Below are positions 48,621 through 59,520 of a DNA stretch of 64,000 nt, piece after piece. The stretch spans positions 6,044,488 through 6,108,487 of the forward strand of contig JAJEKV010000053.1 in the NCBI GenBank assembly GCA_021234155.1, written 5' to 3'. The notes below the pieces were generated by a model that worked only from the letters and a program-made list of their open reading frames with translations, had not been told where the DNA came from and made no database searches. Each line of letters begins with the position of its first letter. Within the stretch, counting starts at the first letter, position 1. Source of the stretch: Isoetes taiwanensis (taxonomy: Eukaryota; Streptophyta; Lycopodiopsida; Isoetales; Isoetaceae). The position numbers were made by a program, and so were the translations under genes.

Positions 48621-48929
48621 TCAAGCAGTCATTGCCACTTTCAGCCTTCTCAATTCAATCAGAGCTGCAGGTGTTATAGCCAAAGTGGAAATAATTTGTC
48701 CAACTCCAATCCTTTGTAGTAAGGTCAAGCCCCTTTGATGGCCTGTAAATCTGCGGATGAAGGGAACAATGTATTTGTCATAAAGTGGCAGGAGAATGCA
48801 AATGGTTAGTGTGATAAATAATGAAAAGGATGCTGCTGGGATCTGAAAGTGCGATCCGATGTGCCGATCCAGTGTCTTCCCTTGGCTAAGAAACATAGTT
48901 GCAACTTGCGCAGGGACCCAAAGAAGCAC
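48621..48929 (-). pseudogene. Captured NPF (NRT1/PTR) transporter fragment
   Basis: One open frame of about 100 codons matches the C-terminal half of plant NRT1/PTR family proton-coupled transporters. It has FQIPAASFSLF, a hydrophobic segment TICILLPLYDKYIVPFIRR, then RGLTLLQRIGVGQ and AALIELRR. These are hallmarks of helices VII-IX of the family. The rest of the gene (full proteins are about 550-600 residues) is absent on both sides and the frame ends TGA after KVAMTA. It lies inside the 17.5-kb element, so it is read as a transposon-captured piece. Confidence 0.8.
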
Positions 48930-49308
48930 GTGATCCCTTCCCTGCCTGCACAGTTCTCAGCCTTTCAGCTCCCTTGCAACATTCCAATCTTCCTTTTAAT
49001 CTCTTCCCCCTGCAACTTCTAGTTTTCCCTGCACAATTCTCTGCCCTCAGTTTTAAATGCCCCTGTTCCTTCACCACAATTCTTGCCTCCTTTTCCAGCA
49101 ATCCCCATACACTTCTCTATATATTCATTCATCCTTTTTACCAATTCTTCACTCTGCACCCTCACTCCTCGTATTTTTTCTTCAAGTTTCTTCCCTGTTC
49201 GAATCTTCCTTTCGCAGATTATTCTGTATTTAGAACATGAATATGAATGCTGCAGGATGCATGCTAGCTTGATCATCATCATTTCCATCACCATTTTTGC
49301 AGTGAAGT

Positions 49309-49704
49309 TTGTTTCATGCTCTTGTCTTTATACCAGGAGTTGCTTCTAATGTGCTTTGTTCTTCAGCAAGTTCTTCAACAAGTTCTAGCCTTACAATTCT
49401 TGCTCTTGCCGAAAACCATCTATCAGGACCCATCCCATCAGAATTTGGCATGCTTTCCAATCTGCAAAGGATTCTTCTCTATAATAATAGCTTGGAGGGT
49501 ACCATTCCCAAGAGTATGCTAACAAATTGCACCAATTTGAAAGGTTTATATTTATCATTTAACAATTTATCGGGTTCTATTCCTAGTGAAATCGGTAGAC
49601 TGCAGAACCTAGAGAGCATTAACAGAGCATTAGGAACATTACCAGATGCACACACGAAGAAGCCTTGGGGTCTTCAAGTCCTCAGACCACTACTAGACGT
49701 TTGA
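49309..49704 (+). pseudogene. Captured LRR receptor-like protein fragment
   Basis: The plus frame contains two to three plant-type leucine-rich repeats: LTILALAENHLSGPIPSEFG, LQRILLYNNSLEGTIPKSM and LKGLYLSFNNLSGSIPSEIG. An upstream Ser-rich stretch and a non-LRR tail ending at 49704 complete the frame. Full LRR receptor kinases have many more repeats, a membrane span and a kinase, none present here. It is the fourth host-like fragment in the 17.5-kb element, on the strand opposite to the transposase gene. Confidence 0.75.
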
Positions 49705-50132
49705 CGTTTGCTCTCCAAAGTCTTTTCCTGCAAGAAGACAATGCAAATCACCAATAAATGTCAATATAAAACTAACAAAAATGCATTTGCTGTGAGATTG
49801 CAACAGGTAACGTGATCTTACCTAAGGGGCCGAATTCAGGATATTAAAGCTTAGTTAAGAATGGGTAAATTATGAATCTAAATTCTTTCTTTGAATAGTT
49901 GATCTAGTTGATCGAAATGAAAAATGGCCAGCTCCCTTCCTAGCTAGCTCTGAGTTAAGCAATCAACCCATCTCGTGCCATACGAGAATTCCTATCCCGC
50001 CATCACCGACCCCTCATCGTACGGATATGGTTTAAAAACCAAAATACCTTATTTTACTAGTACGTATACGACACGTAAGACCCAAAAAAAAACCCCTTTT
50101 CGTCCACGCACGTGGTACATACGAATTATATT

Positions 50133-50148
50133 AAGTGACACCCCCGGG
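50133..50148 (-). repeat. Right terminal inverted repeat of the 17.5-kb element
   Basis: AAGTGACACCCCCGGG, the exact complement of 32679-32694, followed at once by the AATTGATG duplication. Confidence 0.92.
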
Positions 50149-50195
50149 AATTGATGGTGAGATCTTTGTTGAAAGTATTCTTGTTTCTATGTATT

Positions 50196-50412
50196 TGATA
50201 AATTTAGGAGATCAAGAAGATAACTACAATGCACAATATATTGAATAGAACAGAAAAACTTGGTTGAACAGGCTTCAACCGTAGCCTAGATATATGCAGA
50301 CTCTATGAACAGACACGACTCTTCATGAACTCATGCGACTCTCTAGATTAGTGCCATGTCATATGATGACGTGGCTAATATAGATGAGGTGGAGGATTGA
50401 TATATTCCAACA
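50196..50412 (-). repeat. 3' LTR (minus orientation) of the LEA-carrying element
   Basis: 217 bp, no difference seen from 52552-52768. Confidence 0.95.
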
Positions 50413-50437
50413 CCCTCCCTCAAGACGAACACCTCAA

Positions 50438-52510
50438 CTATCCAAAGTCATCATGTCCAGGTTGATGCGTGAGCCATCTTTGGCGTTTTCTGCATTTTCT
50501 AATGTTCTTCCGAATGTTCTTGTTCTTGGAATATATATCAGAAAGTTTTCTCTTCATGTATGAATTTCTCCTTTCAAATTCTCCAGTTTCAGCTTGCGGA
50601 ATTTTATCAAAAACATTTACAACTTCTGGGAACATCAAATTCATATTACTGCCTTCCAAGATTGATTGCATCATGTCTGGATCGTCTGCAAATTCGTAAC
50701 ACATATCCCAAAGATCTGCTTGCTCTCTTCGACATGCTAAAGGAGTCATCTCTTCTTTCACATTCTTAAGCATGTCATTCCCTCCCTTAAGCAGCTAAAG
50801 ATTATGCCATTATAACTCAAATGGATACCTTTGGAATTAGTTTCTTTATCTTTATCTGCAATTTGAGTCTTGGGCCCTCCCTGAATCTCTGGATCTTCAA
50901 TTTGGACTGGGCCCGTGGAGAGCTGTGCGTTATGAGCAGCAGCATTGATGTCTTCTACTGCCTCAGATGTGCTGCCATGTGCTTGATCCATAGGTCTATT
51001 GCTCAATATCTTCATGGTTCCCCTGGCATTTATCTGTAATTTAAATAAATTTGGATCTCCAGTAGCGTGACCAGCATTGCCCTTTGCATAGTCTGCAGCC
51101 TCTCTAGCGTTCCTTTGGCTTTCATCTTTGGCTTGGCCAGCCTTCTCCTTTGCACTATCTGCATATTGACGAGCTCTGTCCTTTGCAGCCTCGCCCGTAT
51201 CTTTTGCACTTTGTGTAGCTTGGCCAGCCTTATCCTTGGCAGCATCATAAGCCTGACCAGCCTCCTCCTTTACGCCCTCCTTAGCCTCCTCTGTAAACTC
51301 CTTTGCAGCGTGAGCTTTCTCTCTTGCACTGTCAGAAACCTCTCTAGATAATTGTTTGGCATCTTCTCCTGCACGTCCACTTCCGTACTTGGCAGCTGCA
51401 CCCTTTTCATTTGCCATATCTGTAACCTCTCCTGCTTTCTGATTGGCCCCTTCTTTATTATTCAGACGGATTGGGTCATCTGCAGTACTGCCAGCAGCCC
51501 CAATAAGAGTCGCCTGAACTTCAATATTGTGCCCATTTTGATCTTCTTTGACAATTTGATTATCTGTAAGGGTGTCTTGCATCAGGGCAGTGTCTTGCAT
51601 CAGGGCCCCATCAATGCAAGAAATTTCGTGCAAGCAGCCACTGCATTTGGCTCTAAATTGCTCTTCTGCTTTAGTATCATCTGGAATGTCATTTAAGACT
51701 GCAATCTGGGCGATGTGGACTTCAAATCCGACCTCCTCTGGGTCCTTCTTAAGGATTGGGTCTTCTGCAGCATCCTTGCCTACCTTGCCATAATTTATTA
51801 GATCCCTTTTCATCTCCAACGGAGGGATTTCTTGACTGGACTGGTACGTGAAGACATTAAGGTCTTCAATGGCCATACAATCTGTTTTATTATCATTTCG
51901 GAAATGCATCTCTGTCTTAATCCTTAGGAATCCAGGATCTTCAAATACTTCTTCTGAAGCCTTTTTTGACGGCTTTTGCAGAATCTGTTACAACAGCAAC
52001 AGCCCTTCTGCTCTCTTCCACATAATTTTGGCAAAGGACTTCGAATTGGGCTATGTCTGCTTCGTAATTGAGGTTATCTGTACTCCCATCAAGATTGGCC
52101 TTGGCTCCAAAAATAGGAAATGCCTCCCTTTCTTGGCCTTGTTCTTGGTCTTCGATAGCCTCTTCTAAGCCATCAACGGCACTTGCAAGAGGTGCTCTGA
52201 ATTCTGGGATATCCATCGTGCGCTTCTTAGCTTTGTGAGATTCAACGCCGACCCTATCAAAGTCAGATTTGCCTACAACCTCTTCAACGGCCCCTTCCAT
52301 CACGGCCCCTTCTTTGACATAACCGCTCCTGGCATTATCTCTCCCCTCTTCCGGAATACAGGAGGAAATAGGAAAACATGCAGTTATGCAAGTTTTGTAT
52401 TTTAATTTGAATACCTTAAATCTCTTGGACACAGCATTCCGTTTCTTCTTCCTTGAAGTCTTCTCTGGTGTAGGCGGTTTCCCTGTATCTCTATCTGGCT
52501 TCTCCTCCAT
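50438..52510 (-). pseudogene. Captured group-3 LEA-like protein gene
   Basis: Three consecutive minus frames read as one gene: 52510-51941 (MEEKPDRD...), 51909-50758 and 50773-50438. A single-base shift in an A6 run near 51965 separates the first two. A GTATCC...TTAAG mini-intron (about 50770-50830) may join the last two, and a possible intron lies near 52400. The centre has about ten 11-residue LEA repeats (AKDKAGQATQSAKDTGEAAK and similar), amphipathic and Lys/Glu/Ala-rich, as in group-3 LEA proteins that stabilise membranes and proteins during drying. A Cys-x2-Cys (AKCSGCLHEI) is unusual for LEA proteins. The C-terminal part is not recognised. Retained introns point to capture from genomic DNA, not from mRNA. 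Confidence 0.7.
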
Positions 52511-52551
52511 ACTCAGGTTCCAAGATCAAGAGCCTACAGGCTCTGATACCA

Positions 52552-52768
52552 TGATAAATTTAGGAGATCAAGAAGATAACTACAATGCACAATATATTGA
52601 ATAGAACAGAAAAACTTGGTTGAACAGGCTTCAACCGTAGCCTAGATATATGCAGACTCTATGAACAGACACGACTCTTCATGAACTCATGCGACTCTCT
52701 AGATTAGTGCCATGTCATATGATGACGTGGCTAATATAGATGAGGTGGAGGATTGATATATTCCAACA
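52552..52768 (-). repeat. 5' LTR (minus orientation) of the LEA-carrying element
   Basis: 217 bp, no difference seen from 50196-50412. The tRNA-Met primer-binding site adjoins it at 52539-52551. Confidence 0.95.
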
Positions 52769-54887
52769 GTATTCAAAATGTGGAGCTGTTGAACATGCCC
52801 GTCATGTATTTGACAGAATAGCTAACAAGAACATTGTTTCATGGACCTCAATGATATCAGGATATGCTCGTAACGGCCATGGTAAGGATGCCTTCAATCT
52901 CTTTGTAAGGATGATATGGCACGGATTGAGACCAAATGAAACAACATATGCTAGCCTTCTAGGTGCATGTGCTGATATGACCGACCTTCAATTAGGAAAG
53001 TACGTCCATGCACATCTTACCAGGCATGGATTTGATTCAGATCTTTTTATTCAGAATACTCTTGTTAACATGTATATCAAGTGTGGAAGCCTTGAGGATG
53101 CCCAACAAGTGTTCAACAGGATGTATAATTCAGACGTGGTGTCATGGACTTCATTAATTGCAGGACTTGTCGAAGATGCCAATGGAAGAGAAGCTTTTAG
53201 GCTCTTTATGGAAATGGAGAAGCTGGGGTTTGCGGTGAGATAAAGTTACTTATATCAGTCTTCTCAATGCATGCTCCAGTTTAGGGCTTTTAGGAGGGGG
53301 CAAGTGGGTTCATGCCCACATGATGAGGACTGGAACTGAGTTCAATGTCTTTGTAGGAAGTGCACTTATAAACATGTATGCTAAATGTTTGAGCATTAGT
53401 GAGGCTTGCCAACTTTTTCAAATGATGCAAAAACACAATGTTGTTTCATGGACTTCCATGGTTACAAAGCTACGTTGACAATGGAGCCAATATGGAGGCT
53501 ATTGATCTCTTCGGGAAAATCTTTGCAGCAAGACTTGAAACCGGATAATGTAACACATGCAAGCATCTTGATTGCATGTGGAAATTCAGGAGCTCTTGAG
53601 TATAGTAAAAATATCCATCTACATCTTCGGAAAAGTATTCCCGCATTGGATGCATCATCAACAACACACTTATTGATACATATTCTAGATGTGGAAGCGT
53701 GGGAGATGCTTTCTTAGTGTTTAATAGCATGGTCGTGAAAGATAGGGTTTCTTGGAATGTAATTGTGTGCGCTTATCTTTGAACATGGTGATGCCAAGAC
53801 ACAGACTCTTGAACTGTATCGAGGGAAATGCAGAGGGAAAGCTTCAAGCCGGATAAAGTAACATTTACTTCTATCCTTGGAGCTTGTAGCCATGTTGGAT
53901 TGGCGGATGATGGACATTTTTACTTTGTTTGCATGAGCCAAACGTATGAGCTTAGCCCGATTGTTTGAACATTATGCTTGCATTGTTGATCTTCTTGGAC
54001 GCGGGATGCTTGAATGAAGCACATGACTTTATTATTACAATGCCATTCAACCCCTGCTTTGTAAATTGGACAACGTTTTTTGGTTCTTGTAGAACATATT
54101 ATGATACAAGGCTTGCAGAGTACGCCATGGAAGAAGCCCTGGTAGCTCCACCGTACAACTAACGTGTGAAAAAACTATTGAAGATATGTTGGATGTGTCC
54201 ATGCAGAAAATCGTGGAAACGAAAAGCATGCCCATTTGAATTTCTACTATATTGATATCCATAATGATTGCAGGGTATGTGCAGCATGGGGAGGGCCTTC
54301 CTGCTCTTGAACGTTTTAAAAAAATGCAAGAGGAAGACATAAAGCCAAATACAATTACGTTTTCAAGCGTAATTAAAGCATGTAGCAGCTTTGGACGCAG
54401 ACACCAACCCAGGCATATTCATGACCAAATTATTGATTGATGGTAAACGTGGTTTGGATGATGTTATATTGAGTGGTCTCATCGATATGTATGCCAGGTG
54501 TGGGAGTCTGGATGAAGAATGTTGTGAAGGTTTTGATCAGTTGTCAAAATGAGATGTTATCTTATGGAGTGCAATTATTGCATGACATGTACAACATGAA
54601 ATGGTCTACCTGATTTAAAACTTTATAAGGAAATACAGTAGGAGGGTGTGAACCCAGACATGGTTACCTTTCTAGTATTATGAAAATGAAAATGAAAATT
54701 ATACACTATCTGGTAGAGACCCTGCGTCTATGAGACGAAAACAAATACAAAAGTAGGTACAAATTATTCTTGTCCTTTTATATGAGATTCTCGCGCATAT
54801 AACAACTCATGTAAGTATGCTTGTAAGTATGCTGCTATTTTACGTGAATTCTGTAGATTGCCACTGATTACATGTTATTGTTTGCAG

Positions 54888-55930
54888 ATTGTTCGTGGAG
54901 CTGTGCTACTTCCTCATGGTAATGGCAAGGTTAGCAGACATTATTATTTAGATATTTGGCGATAGAAGTTTAATGAGATAAGGAATACAAGTACAGGTTG
55001 TGAGGGTTGCTGTATTTGCGGAAGGTGCTGCAGCAGAGGAAGCAGAAGCTGTGATCTTATTGCCAAGATAATAGAAAGTAAGTACACCACCACTTTTTAC
55101 ATACGTCATGGATTCATCGCCACCAGAAATTTTAGTACGTCTTTGTCCTATCTGTATCATTCAGCAGTTCTTGTGAGGGAAAAGATTGATCAAGACAAAG
55201 AACTTGTAAAATCAAAGGGGTTTCATGGATTACACGTCAATGCATCAGTGATTCTTGTTTCTACATTCTCTTCTGATATCCCTGCATGAGATGGTGTGTA
55301 GGATGAAGCATGAGCGTTTCACATTTGTAAAAAATGCAAATGCGTTGCACAATCCACAAGCATAAGTCTTTTGACCACTTGAATTTACTCAGGTGGTGGA
55401 AAAGTAGATTTTGAAAAATGTATCGCCACACCTGCATTGATGCCGAAACTCAGCAAGGTAATACCTTATTTACAAACCCGAGACCTCTTGTTTTGAACTA
55501 ATGTGCATAAGAGCATAATTCAGCTAATTGGTGGAATCTTGTAAGGTTGCTCGTATACTAGGTCCAAGGGGACTTATGCCTAATCCCAAAGTAAGAATTA
55601 GATATTAAATTGCTGCTTTTGTTGCCTTCTGGACACTAAGTCATGGTGTGTATCCAGGTTGGTACCGTAACAATGAATGTGGGCGAGGCAGTAAAAGCTG
55701 CGAAGCATGGGAGAGTAGACTTTAGAGCAGACAAGACTGGAATCGTACATGTTGGACTTGGGAAGGTAAACAAATGCCGCTGGTTGGAAGAGAATATAAT
55801 GTTTTGCATGTTTTTTTATGGAGAATTTAACATGTATTGGCAGGTTAGCTTTGGAGAGGAAGCCCTTCAACAGAATGTTGCTGCGTTTGCTGGATCACTA
55901 CTGGCAGCTAAGCCGGCTGGCTTAAAGAAA
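54888..55930 (+). pseudogene. Organellar ribosomal protein uL1 gene fragment
   Basis: Exons with standard borders encode uL1 in order: 54888-54929 (VRGAVLLPHGNGK), 54997-55077 (VRVAVFAEGAAAEEAEA), 55393-55457 (DFEKCIATPALMPKL), 55546-55590 (ARILGPRGLMPNPK), 55658-55765 ([18 protein letters not shown]) and 55844 on ([19 protein letters not shown]). This is the bacterial-type L1 of plastids or mitochondria, which forms the ribosome's L1 stalk. The N-terminal exons are absent, since PPR remnants lie just upstream. A deletion in the second exon removes the GADVVGG segment and shifts the frame, and the C-terminus is lost after GLKKS. It is a partial copy. Confidence 0.85.
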
Positions 55931-55990
55931 AGTGCATATTTTCATACATCACTTCATTACCTTTTTTAGCCGTTGGCCTTCCTACTTCTT

Positions 55991-58588
55991 TTACTCTTCC
56001 ACATCCTTCTTCTTATAATAATGTGGCGCGATTTCAAAAAGCCAATCAGGTTTCACCTCAATAACCTGGCGCATGTATTTTTTACTTGTGAGAACCAGTT
56101 CATGATACAGGACCCATCTGGGTAAAACCTGAGAAAGCCCAGAAGCAGGGTGTATATAGACTGTCTGGGCATTTTTTAAGGTCCGATAACTCCCATCTTT
56201 TTGCAACTTTGCAAAGTTGTAAAAATAACCTGAGGTGATTGCCTTTTTTATTATATCCACATCATTTGAATTGCTTGTTAAATCAATCTCCACTCTACTC
56301 AGTAATCCTTCCAGTTGATCCTTTATGTCACGAGCCTTTTTCAAACTTCGAACTTGGATGTAGTTCTCATAGCACCATTGTGTCGAGTAGTTTGTCTCTT
56401 TCCAGGATTCAAAAACTCTCAGTAGTGCAATATGATCCCCTACATCACCAGAATGAAAATTCATCCTTGCATTATCAGCATAAACCTGTTTATCCTTAGG
56501 ACGATAAAATATAGAACTTCCTACTGAAAGCATTGCACATATGGTTATGATTTCTTCTGAACATTTATATGTATCTGAGGCAATTATCATCTTTGACAGC
56601 GGAGGATCCAAGGGAAATTCTGCCATTTTCCTGCCCAACAATGTCAAATTTCCGCGACAACCTAAAGCTCCTAACGCATAAAGCTGCTCCATAGCTTGTA
56701 AAAGCATCGCAGAAGATGGAGGATCCATATAATCGAAATTAACCAGATCATTAATACCTATCTTCTTTAGCATCAAAACGACATTACCAAGACTAGTCCT
56801 CTGGATTTCTGGGATGGTGTTGTCATCCAGCTCATTTTGGAAAGCCCAAACAGTGTAGAGCCTAAAGCATTTACCAGGTGATGTGCGTCCTGCTCTTCCA
56901 GCTCTTTGCATTGCTGCAGCTTTTGAAATAGGAGTGACAGTTAAACATTCCAAGCCTGTACGTGGGTTGTAACTTTTGATCTTGCAAAACCCAGGATCAA
57001 TCACATACTTGATACCATCAATTGTGAGAGAAGTTTCTGCAATGTTTGTCGCAAGTACAACTTTTCGAGCACCTTCTGGTGTCGGTTCAAATATCTTTGC
57101 CTGTAAGTCAGATGGGAGATTTGCATAAATTGGACAGATGATCAATTCTCCAACCCTTGTGCCCAGACCTCTTGTTTTTCTTCTAAGACTCTCTTCTGCA
57201 CATTCTATTTCCTCTTGACCACTAAGAAAAAGTAGAACGTCTCCTGCTGGTTGAGTAATGTGTATCTGCAAAACTGTGATAACTGCTGCGTCCATGTAAT
57301 CTCCTTCTGGTGCTTTTGTATGCAAAATGTCTACTGGATATTTCCTTCCAGGAATTTTGAAAATGGGAGCATTATCAAAAAACTCGGAAAATTTGTCAGC
57401 ATCCAATGTTGCACTCGAAATGAGCAACTTTAAATCGGAACGAAACCTGGAAAGATCCTTAACTAGACCGAAGAGAATATCAGTAGACAAAGTTCTCTCA
57501 TGAGCTTCATCCACCATAATAACACTATAACTAGCAAGGTCAGGTTCACTAAGAAACTCACGAAGAAGCATCCCATCAGTCATGTATTTAAGCATGGTCC
57601 TTTCAGATGTGCAGTCTTCAAACCGGATTGAATAACCAACTTCGTGACCAAGTTTCACCTGCATTTCCTGAGCTACACGAGATGCAACACTCATAGCTGC
57701 CACTCGCCTGGGCTGTGTACATGCAACCATGCCTTTTTTAGTGTAGCCTGCTTCATAAAGATACTGAGGTATCTGTGTAGTTTTTCCAGACCCAGTATCC
57801 CCAACAATAATAAGGATTTGATGAGCTTCAACTGCCTTTAGCAACTCTTCCTTATATCCATATATGGGTAGGGTCTTCCTGTCCTCCAGAAGCCTTCTGT
57901 GATCAAATTTACAAGCTAATTTAATATTCTCCTTAAAGTTCTCGTCCATATTGTCATTCCCCTGCAACTCTGTCTGTATGAACTCAATTTGATCTTCAAA
58001 GATGTAATCACATCCTTGAAGTCTACTTTGACTAGCAGCTCCGAATTTCATAGTCGTCCTTCCTATTTGGTACTGCTCCCAAGCATCTTGTTCAGCAATA
58101 GGGTTTGTATTCTCTTCTGTGTCTAGATTTTTATATCTCTTTGAAAGAACTGCAAATCTTCTATCCTGCCTAACTTGTTCATGCTCATCATATGTTTCAG
58201 GCATCTTATATCTTACAAGTTCATCTAAATCTTTTGCCCTTGACTTCGCCAAATCATATAACTTCTTCTTATATATAAATTCCTTTTCTTCACTGGCACT
58301 CAACTTCACTCCCTCGAACATGTATTCTTCATCCTTAAGTGCATCCTTAAGCTCATCCAATTTTTTTCTTTCCCGCATTTTGAGATATTTCACCCTAGAC
58401 ATCTCTCTCAAAAATGGCAATTTATTATGGTCCTGCACAAGTGCCTGAGACATCACGTTCGTTTGTTTCTTTGCTTTCTTACACAATTTGAGTCCTGCGA
58501 TCTTCTTTGTGGCGCTTTGATCCCTCTCCTGCAATCTCTGCTCAAATGCATTCCTTTCCTTCTCATCCTGATCTATAGCTCCTTCCAT
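55991..58588 (-). CDS. PRP2/DHX16-type DEAH-box splicing helicase
   Basis: A single 865-codon frame starts at ATG 58588, just after an in-frame TAA, and ends TAA at 55991. Motifs run in order: GDTGSGKT (about residue 263), [12 protein letters not shown] (about 360), SATLDADKF (about 392), [21 protein letters not shown] and QRAGRAGR (about 561). Winged-helix, ratchet and OB-fold regions follow, to YYKKKDVEE. The N-terminal coiled part fits PRP2 (yeast) / DHX16 (human), the ATPase that remodels the activated spliceosome before the first splicing step. Full-length plant and animal forms are about 1,040 residues, so some 170 N-terminal residues are missing. The absence of introns suggests a retrocopy, though no poly-A remnant or target duplication was found. 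The frame is fully intact. Confidence 0.9.
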   Translation of the reverse strand: MEGAIDQDEKERNAFEQRLQERDQSATKKIAGLKLCKKAKKQTNVMSQALVQDHNKLPFLREMSRVKYLKMRERKKLDELKDALKDEEYMFEGVKLSASEEKEFIYKKKLYDLAKSRAKDLDELVRYKMPETYDEHEQVRQDRRFAVLSKRYKNLDTEENTNPIAEQDAWEQYQIGRTTMKFGAASQSRLQGCDYIFEDQIEFIQTELQGNDNMDENFKENIKLACKFDHRRLLEDRKTLPIYGYKEELLKAVEAHQILIIVGDTGSGKTTQIPQYLYEAGYTKKGMVACTQPRRVAAMSVASRVAQEMQVKLGHEVGYSIRFEDCTSERTMLKYMTDGMLLREFLSEPDLASYSVIMVDEAHERTLSTDILFGLVKDLSRFRSDLKLLISSATLDADKFSEFFDNAPIFKIPGRKYPVDILHTKAPEGDYMDAAVITVLQIHITQPAGDVLLFLSGQEEIECAEESLRRKTRGLGTRVGELIICPIYANLPSDLQAKIFEPTPEGARKVVLATNIAETSLTIDGIKYVIDPGFCKIKSYNPRTGLECLTVTPISKAAAMQRAGRAGRTSPGKCFRLYTVWAFQNELDDNTIPEIQRTSLGNVVLMLKKIGINDLVNFDYMDPPSSAMLLQAMEQLYALGALGCRGNLTLLGRKMAEFPLDPPLSKMIIASDTYKCSEEIITICAMLSVGSSIFYRPKDKQVYADNARMNFHSGDVGDHIALLRVFESWKETNYSTQWCYENYIQVRSLKKARDIKDQLEGLLSRVEIDLTSNSNDVDIIKKAITSGYFYNFAKLQKDGSYRTLKNAQTVYIHPASGLSQVLPRWVLYHELVLTSKKYMRQVIEVKPDWLFEIAPHYYKKKDVEE

Positions 58589-59520
58589 TTACTTTGTTTC
58601 TGATACGGCTTCAAAACTTTATAGCAAAGCAATAATCACAGAGTGAGTTTTATCGTGACAAATATAGCAAAGTCAGGTCGATTCGTTGATGCGGTCGGCC
58701 AGACGCTTTGCTCCCTCTGCATACTGCCGCTGCCGCCATGATATAAGGCTTGGACAAAAGGTAAAAAGGTTCGATGCCCACCTTTTTCCAAAATATCTTA
58801 TCTAGACTAGATAGAGGTTCGATGCCCACCTTTTTCCAAAATATCCCTCCTCGCAGAAGTCGACGCCTGGCTGTGGGCGATGGCAAGAACTTCGACGGAT
58901 GGAAGCCCTGCACTTTGAAGGCGGCTGGGCCTGGAGCAGCCCCAAATCCGGCAGCCCCAAACCCAGGGACTTCGACTTGGAGCAGGTGGTTATTTCTTCA
59001 TCCCTTTTCTTTTAATCTGCCAGGGTTTTCCTTGGCCTGCCGGTGGGTTCAGCCTAGGGTTGGTTCGTTTGGGCCTCGACAACTGGAGCTTTGTGGCGTG
59101 TTGCCAAAATTGATCAGCCAATTTGCAGCTCTCTTGCTCTGGCAGCCAAACAGTCGCTCTGGTCTGAGGAAACCATTCCGGCTGGATTTATGGCATGAAT
59201 CTGTGGCCGCCATCTCCATTTGCAAGTCAGAAGCAGAGAATCTCACATTGTGACGACAGAGCATTTTTAAGAGCAGAAAAGAGGGAGATTTGAAATTTGA
59301 ATGTGTCAGGTTGTTAATCATGAATTTTTTTATATTTTCCATATAGATGTCATGCTGGTGATTTGAATTTAAGCTTTTCATGCCAGCGTATCTGCTGGGC
59401 CTACTGTATGTTGACTAGCACATCCAACGCTATAACCCATGGGAAATGTGGGAATCAGCTGTTGAACTAGAACTGAATTTATGGTTTAATTGCAAACAGT
59501 TGGCAGCTTTCTCATTCGAT
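58589..59520. other. Upstream region of the helicase; duplicated 30-bp motif
   Basis: GGTTCGATGCCCACCTTTTTCC...AATATC occurs twice (about 58768 and 58817). A GC-richer 160-codon plus frame (58774-59253) has no recognised domain and may be chance. The region could hold the helicase promoter. Confidence 0.3.

Larger units (their letters stand above)
32679..50148. mobile_element. 17.5-kb TIR DNA transposon with 8-bp TSD and captured host sequences
   Basis: The ends are CCCGGGGGTGTCACTT (32679-32694) and its exact complement (50133-50148). The flanks are a perfect 8-bp direct repeat, AATTGATG (32671-32678 and 50149-50156). The insertion interrupts a PPR codon run that rejoins in frame when it is removed. 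Inside are a multi-exon gene with transposase-like features (33196-38730, minus) and a zinc-finger protein (47294-48169, minus). There is also a 504-bp tandem repeat and pieces of host genes: ZZ zinc finger, NPF transporter and LRR receptor. Both ends also carry a subterminal ACCCCTT stretch after an A-run. An 8-bp duplication is typical of the hAT and P superfamilies, but the TIR start and protein do not obviously match either. Nested insertions inside it cannot be excluded. Confidence 0.88.
50196..52768 (-). mobile_element. Small LTR retroelement carrying a captured LEA-like gene (Pack-TRIM type)
   Basis: Two 217-bp LTRs (50196-50412 and 52552-52768) appear identical base for base by eye. 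Read on the minus strand they begin TGTTGGAATATA and end TTTATCA. A perfect GTATT target duplication is at 50191-50195 and 52769-52773. The primer-binding site TGGTATCAGAGCC lies at 52551-52539, and a purine tract CTTGAGGGAGGG lies before the 3' LTR. No Gag or Pol is present. The whole 2.1-kb interior is a host-type gene on the same strand. Identical LTRs mean a very recent insertion. It sits in the PPR gene, 40 bp from the 17.5-kb element. Terminal-repeat retrotransposons in miniature that carry gene pieces are known in plants. Confidence 0.93.
32003..54690 (+). pseudogene. Pentatricopeptide repeat (PPR) protein gene, broken by two insertions
   Basis: PPR-type coding sequence runs from about 32003 to 32678, then 50157-50195, then 52774 onward. 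It has typical P-L-S motifs such as SNVLIDMYGKC, ERDVISWNIIILGYARDG and NIVSWTSMISGYARNG. Removing the elements 32679-50148 and 50196-52768, each with one target duplication, joins the pieces in frame across both sites (GIDGEIFVES and SMYSKCGAVEHAR). No ATG is near the 5' end. Downstream decay is heavy: the frame ends at 53243 and the remainder needs several frame changes to about 54690. PPR proteins bind organellar RNA for editing, splicing or stability. The C-terminal E/DYW part is not evident. Confidence 0.9.
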
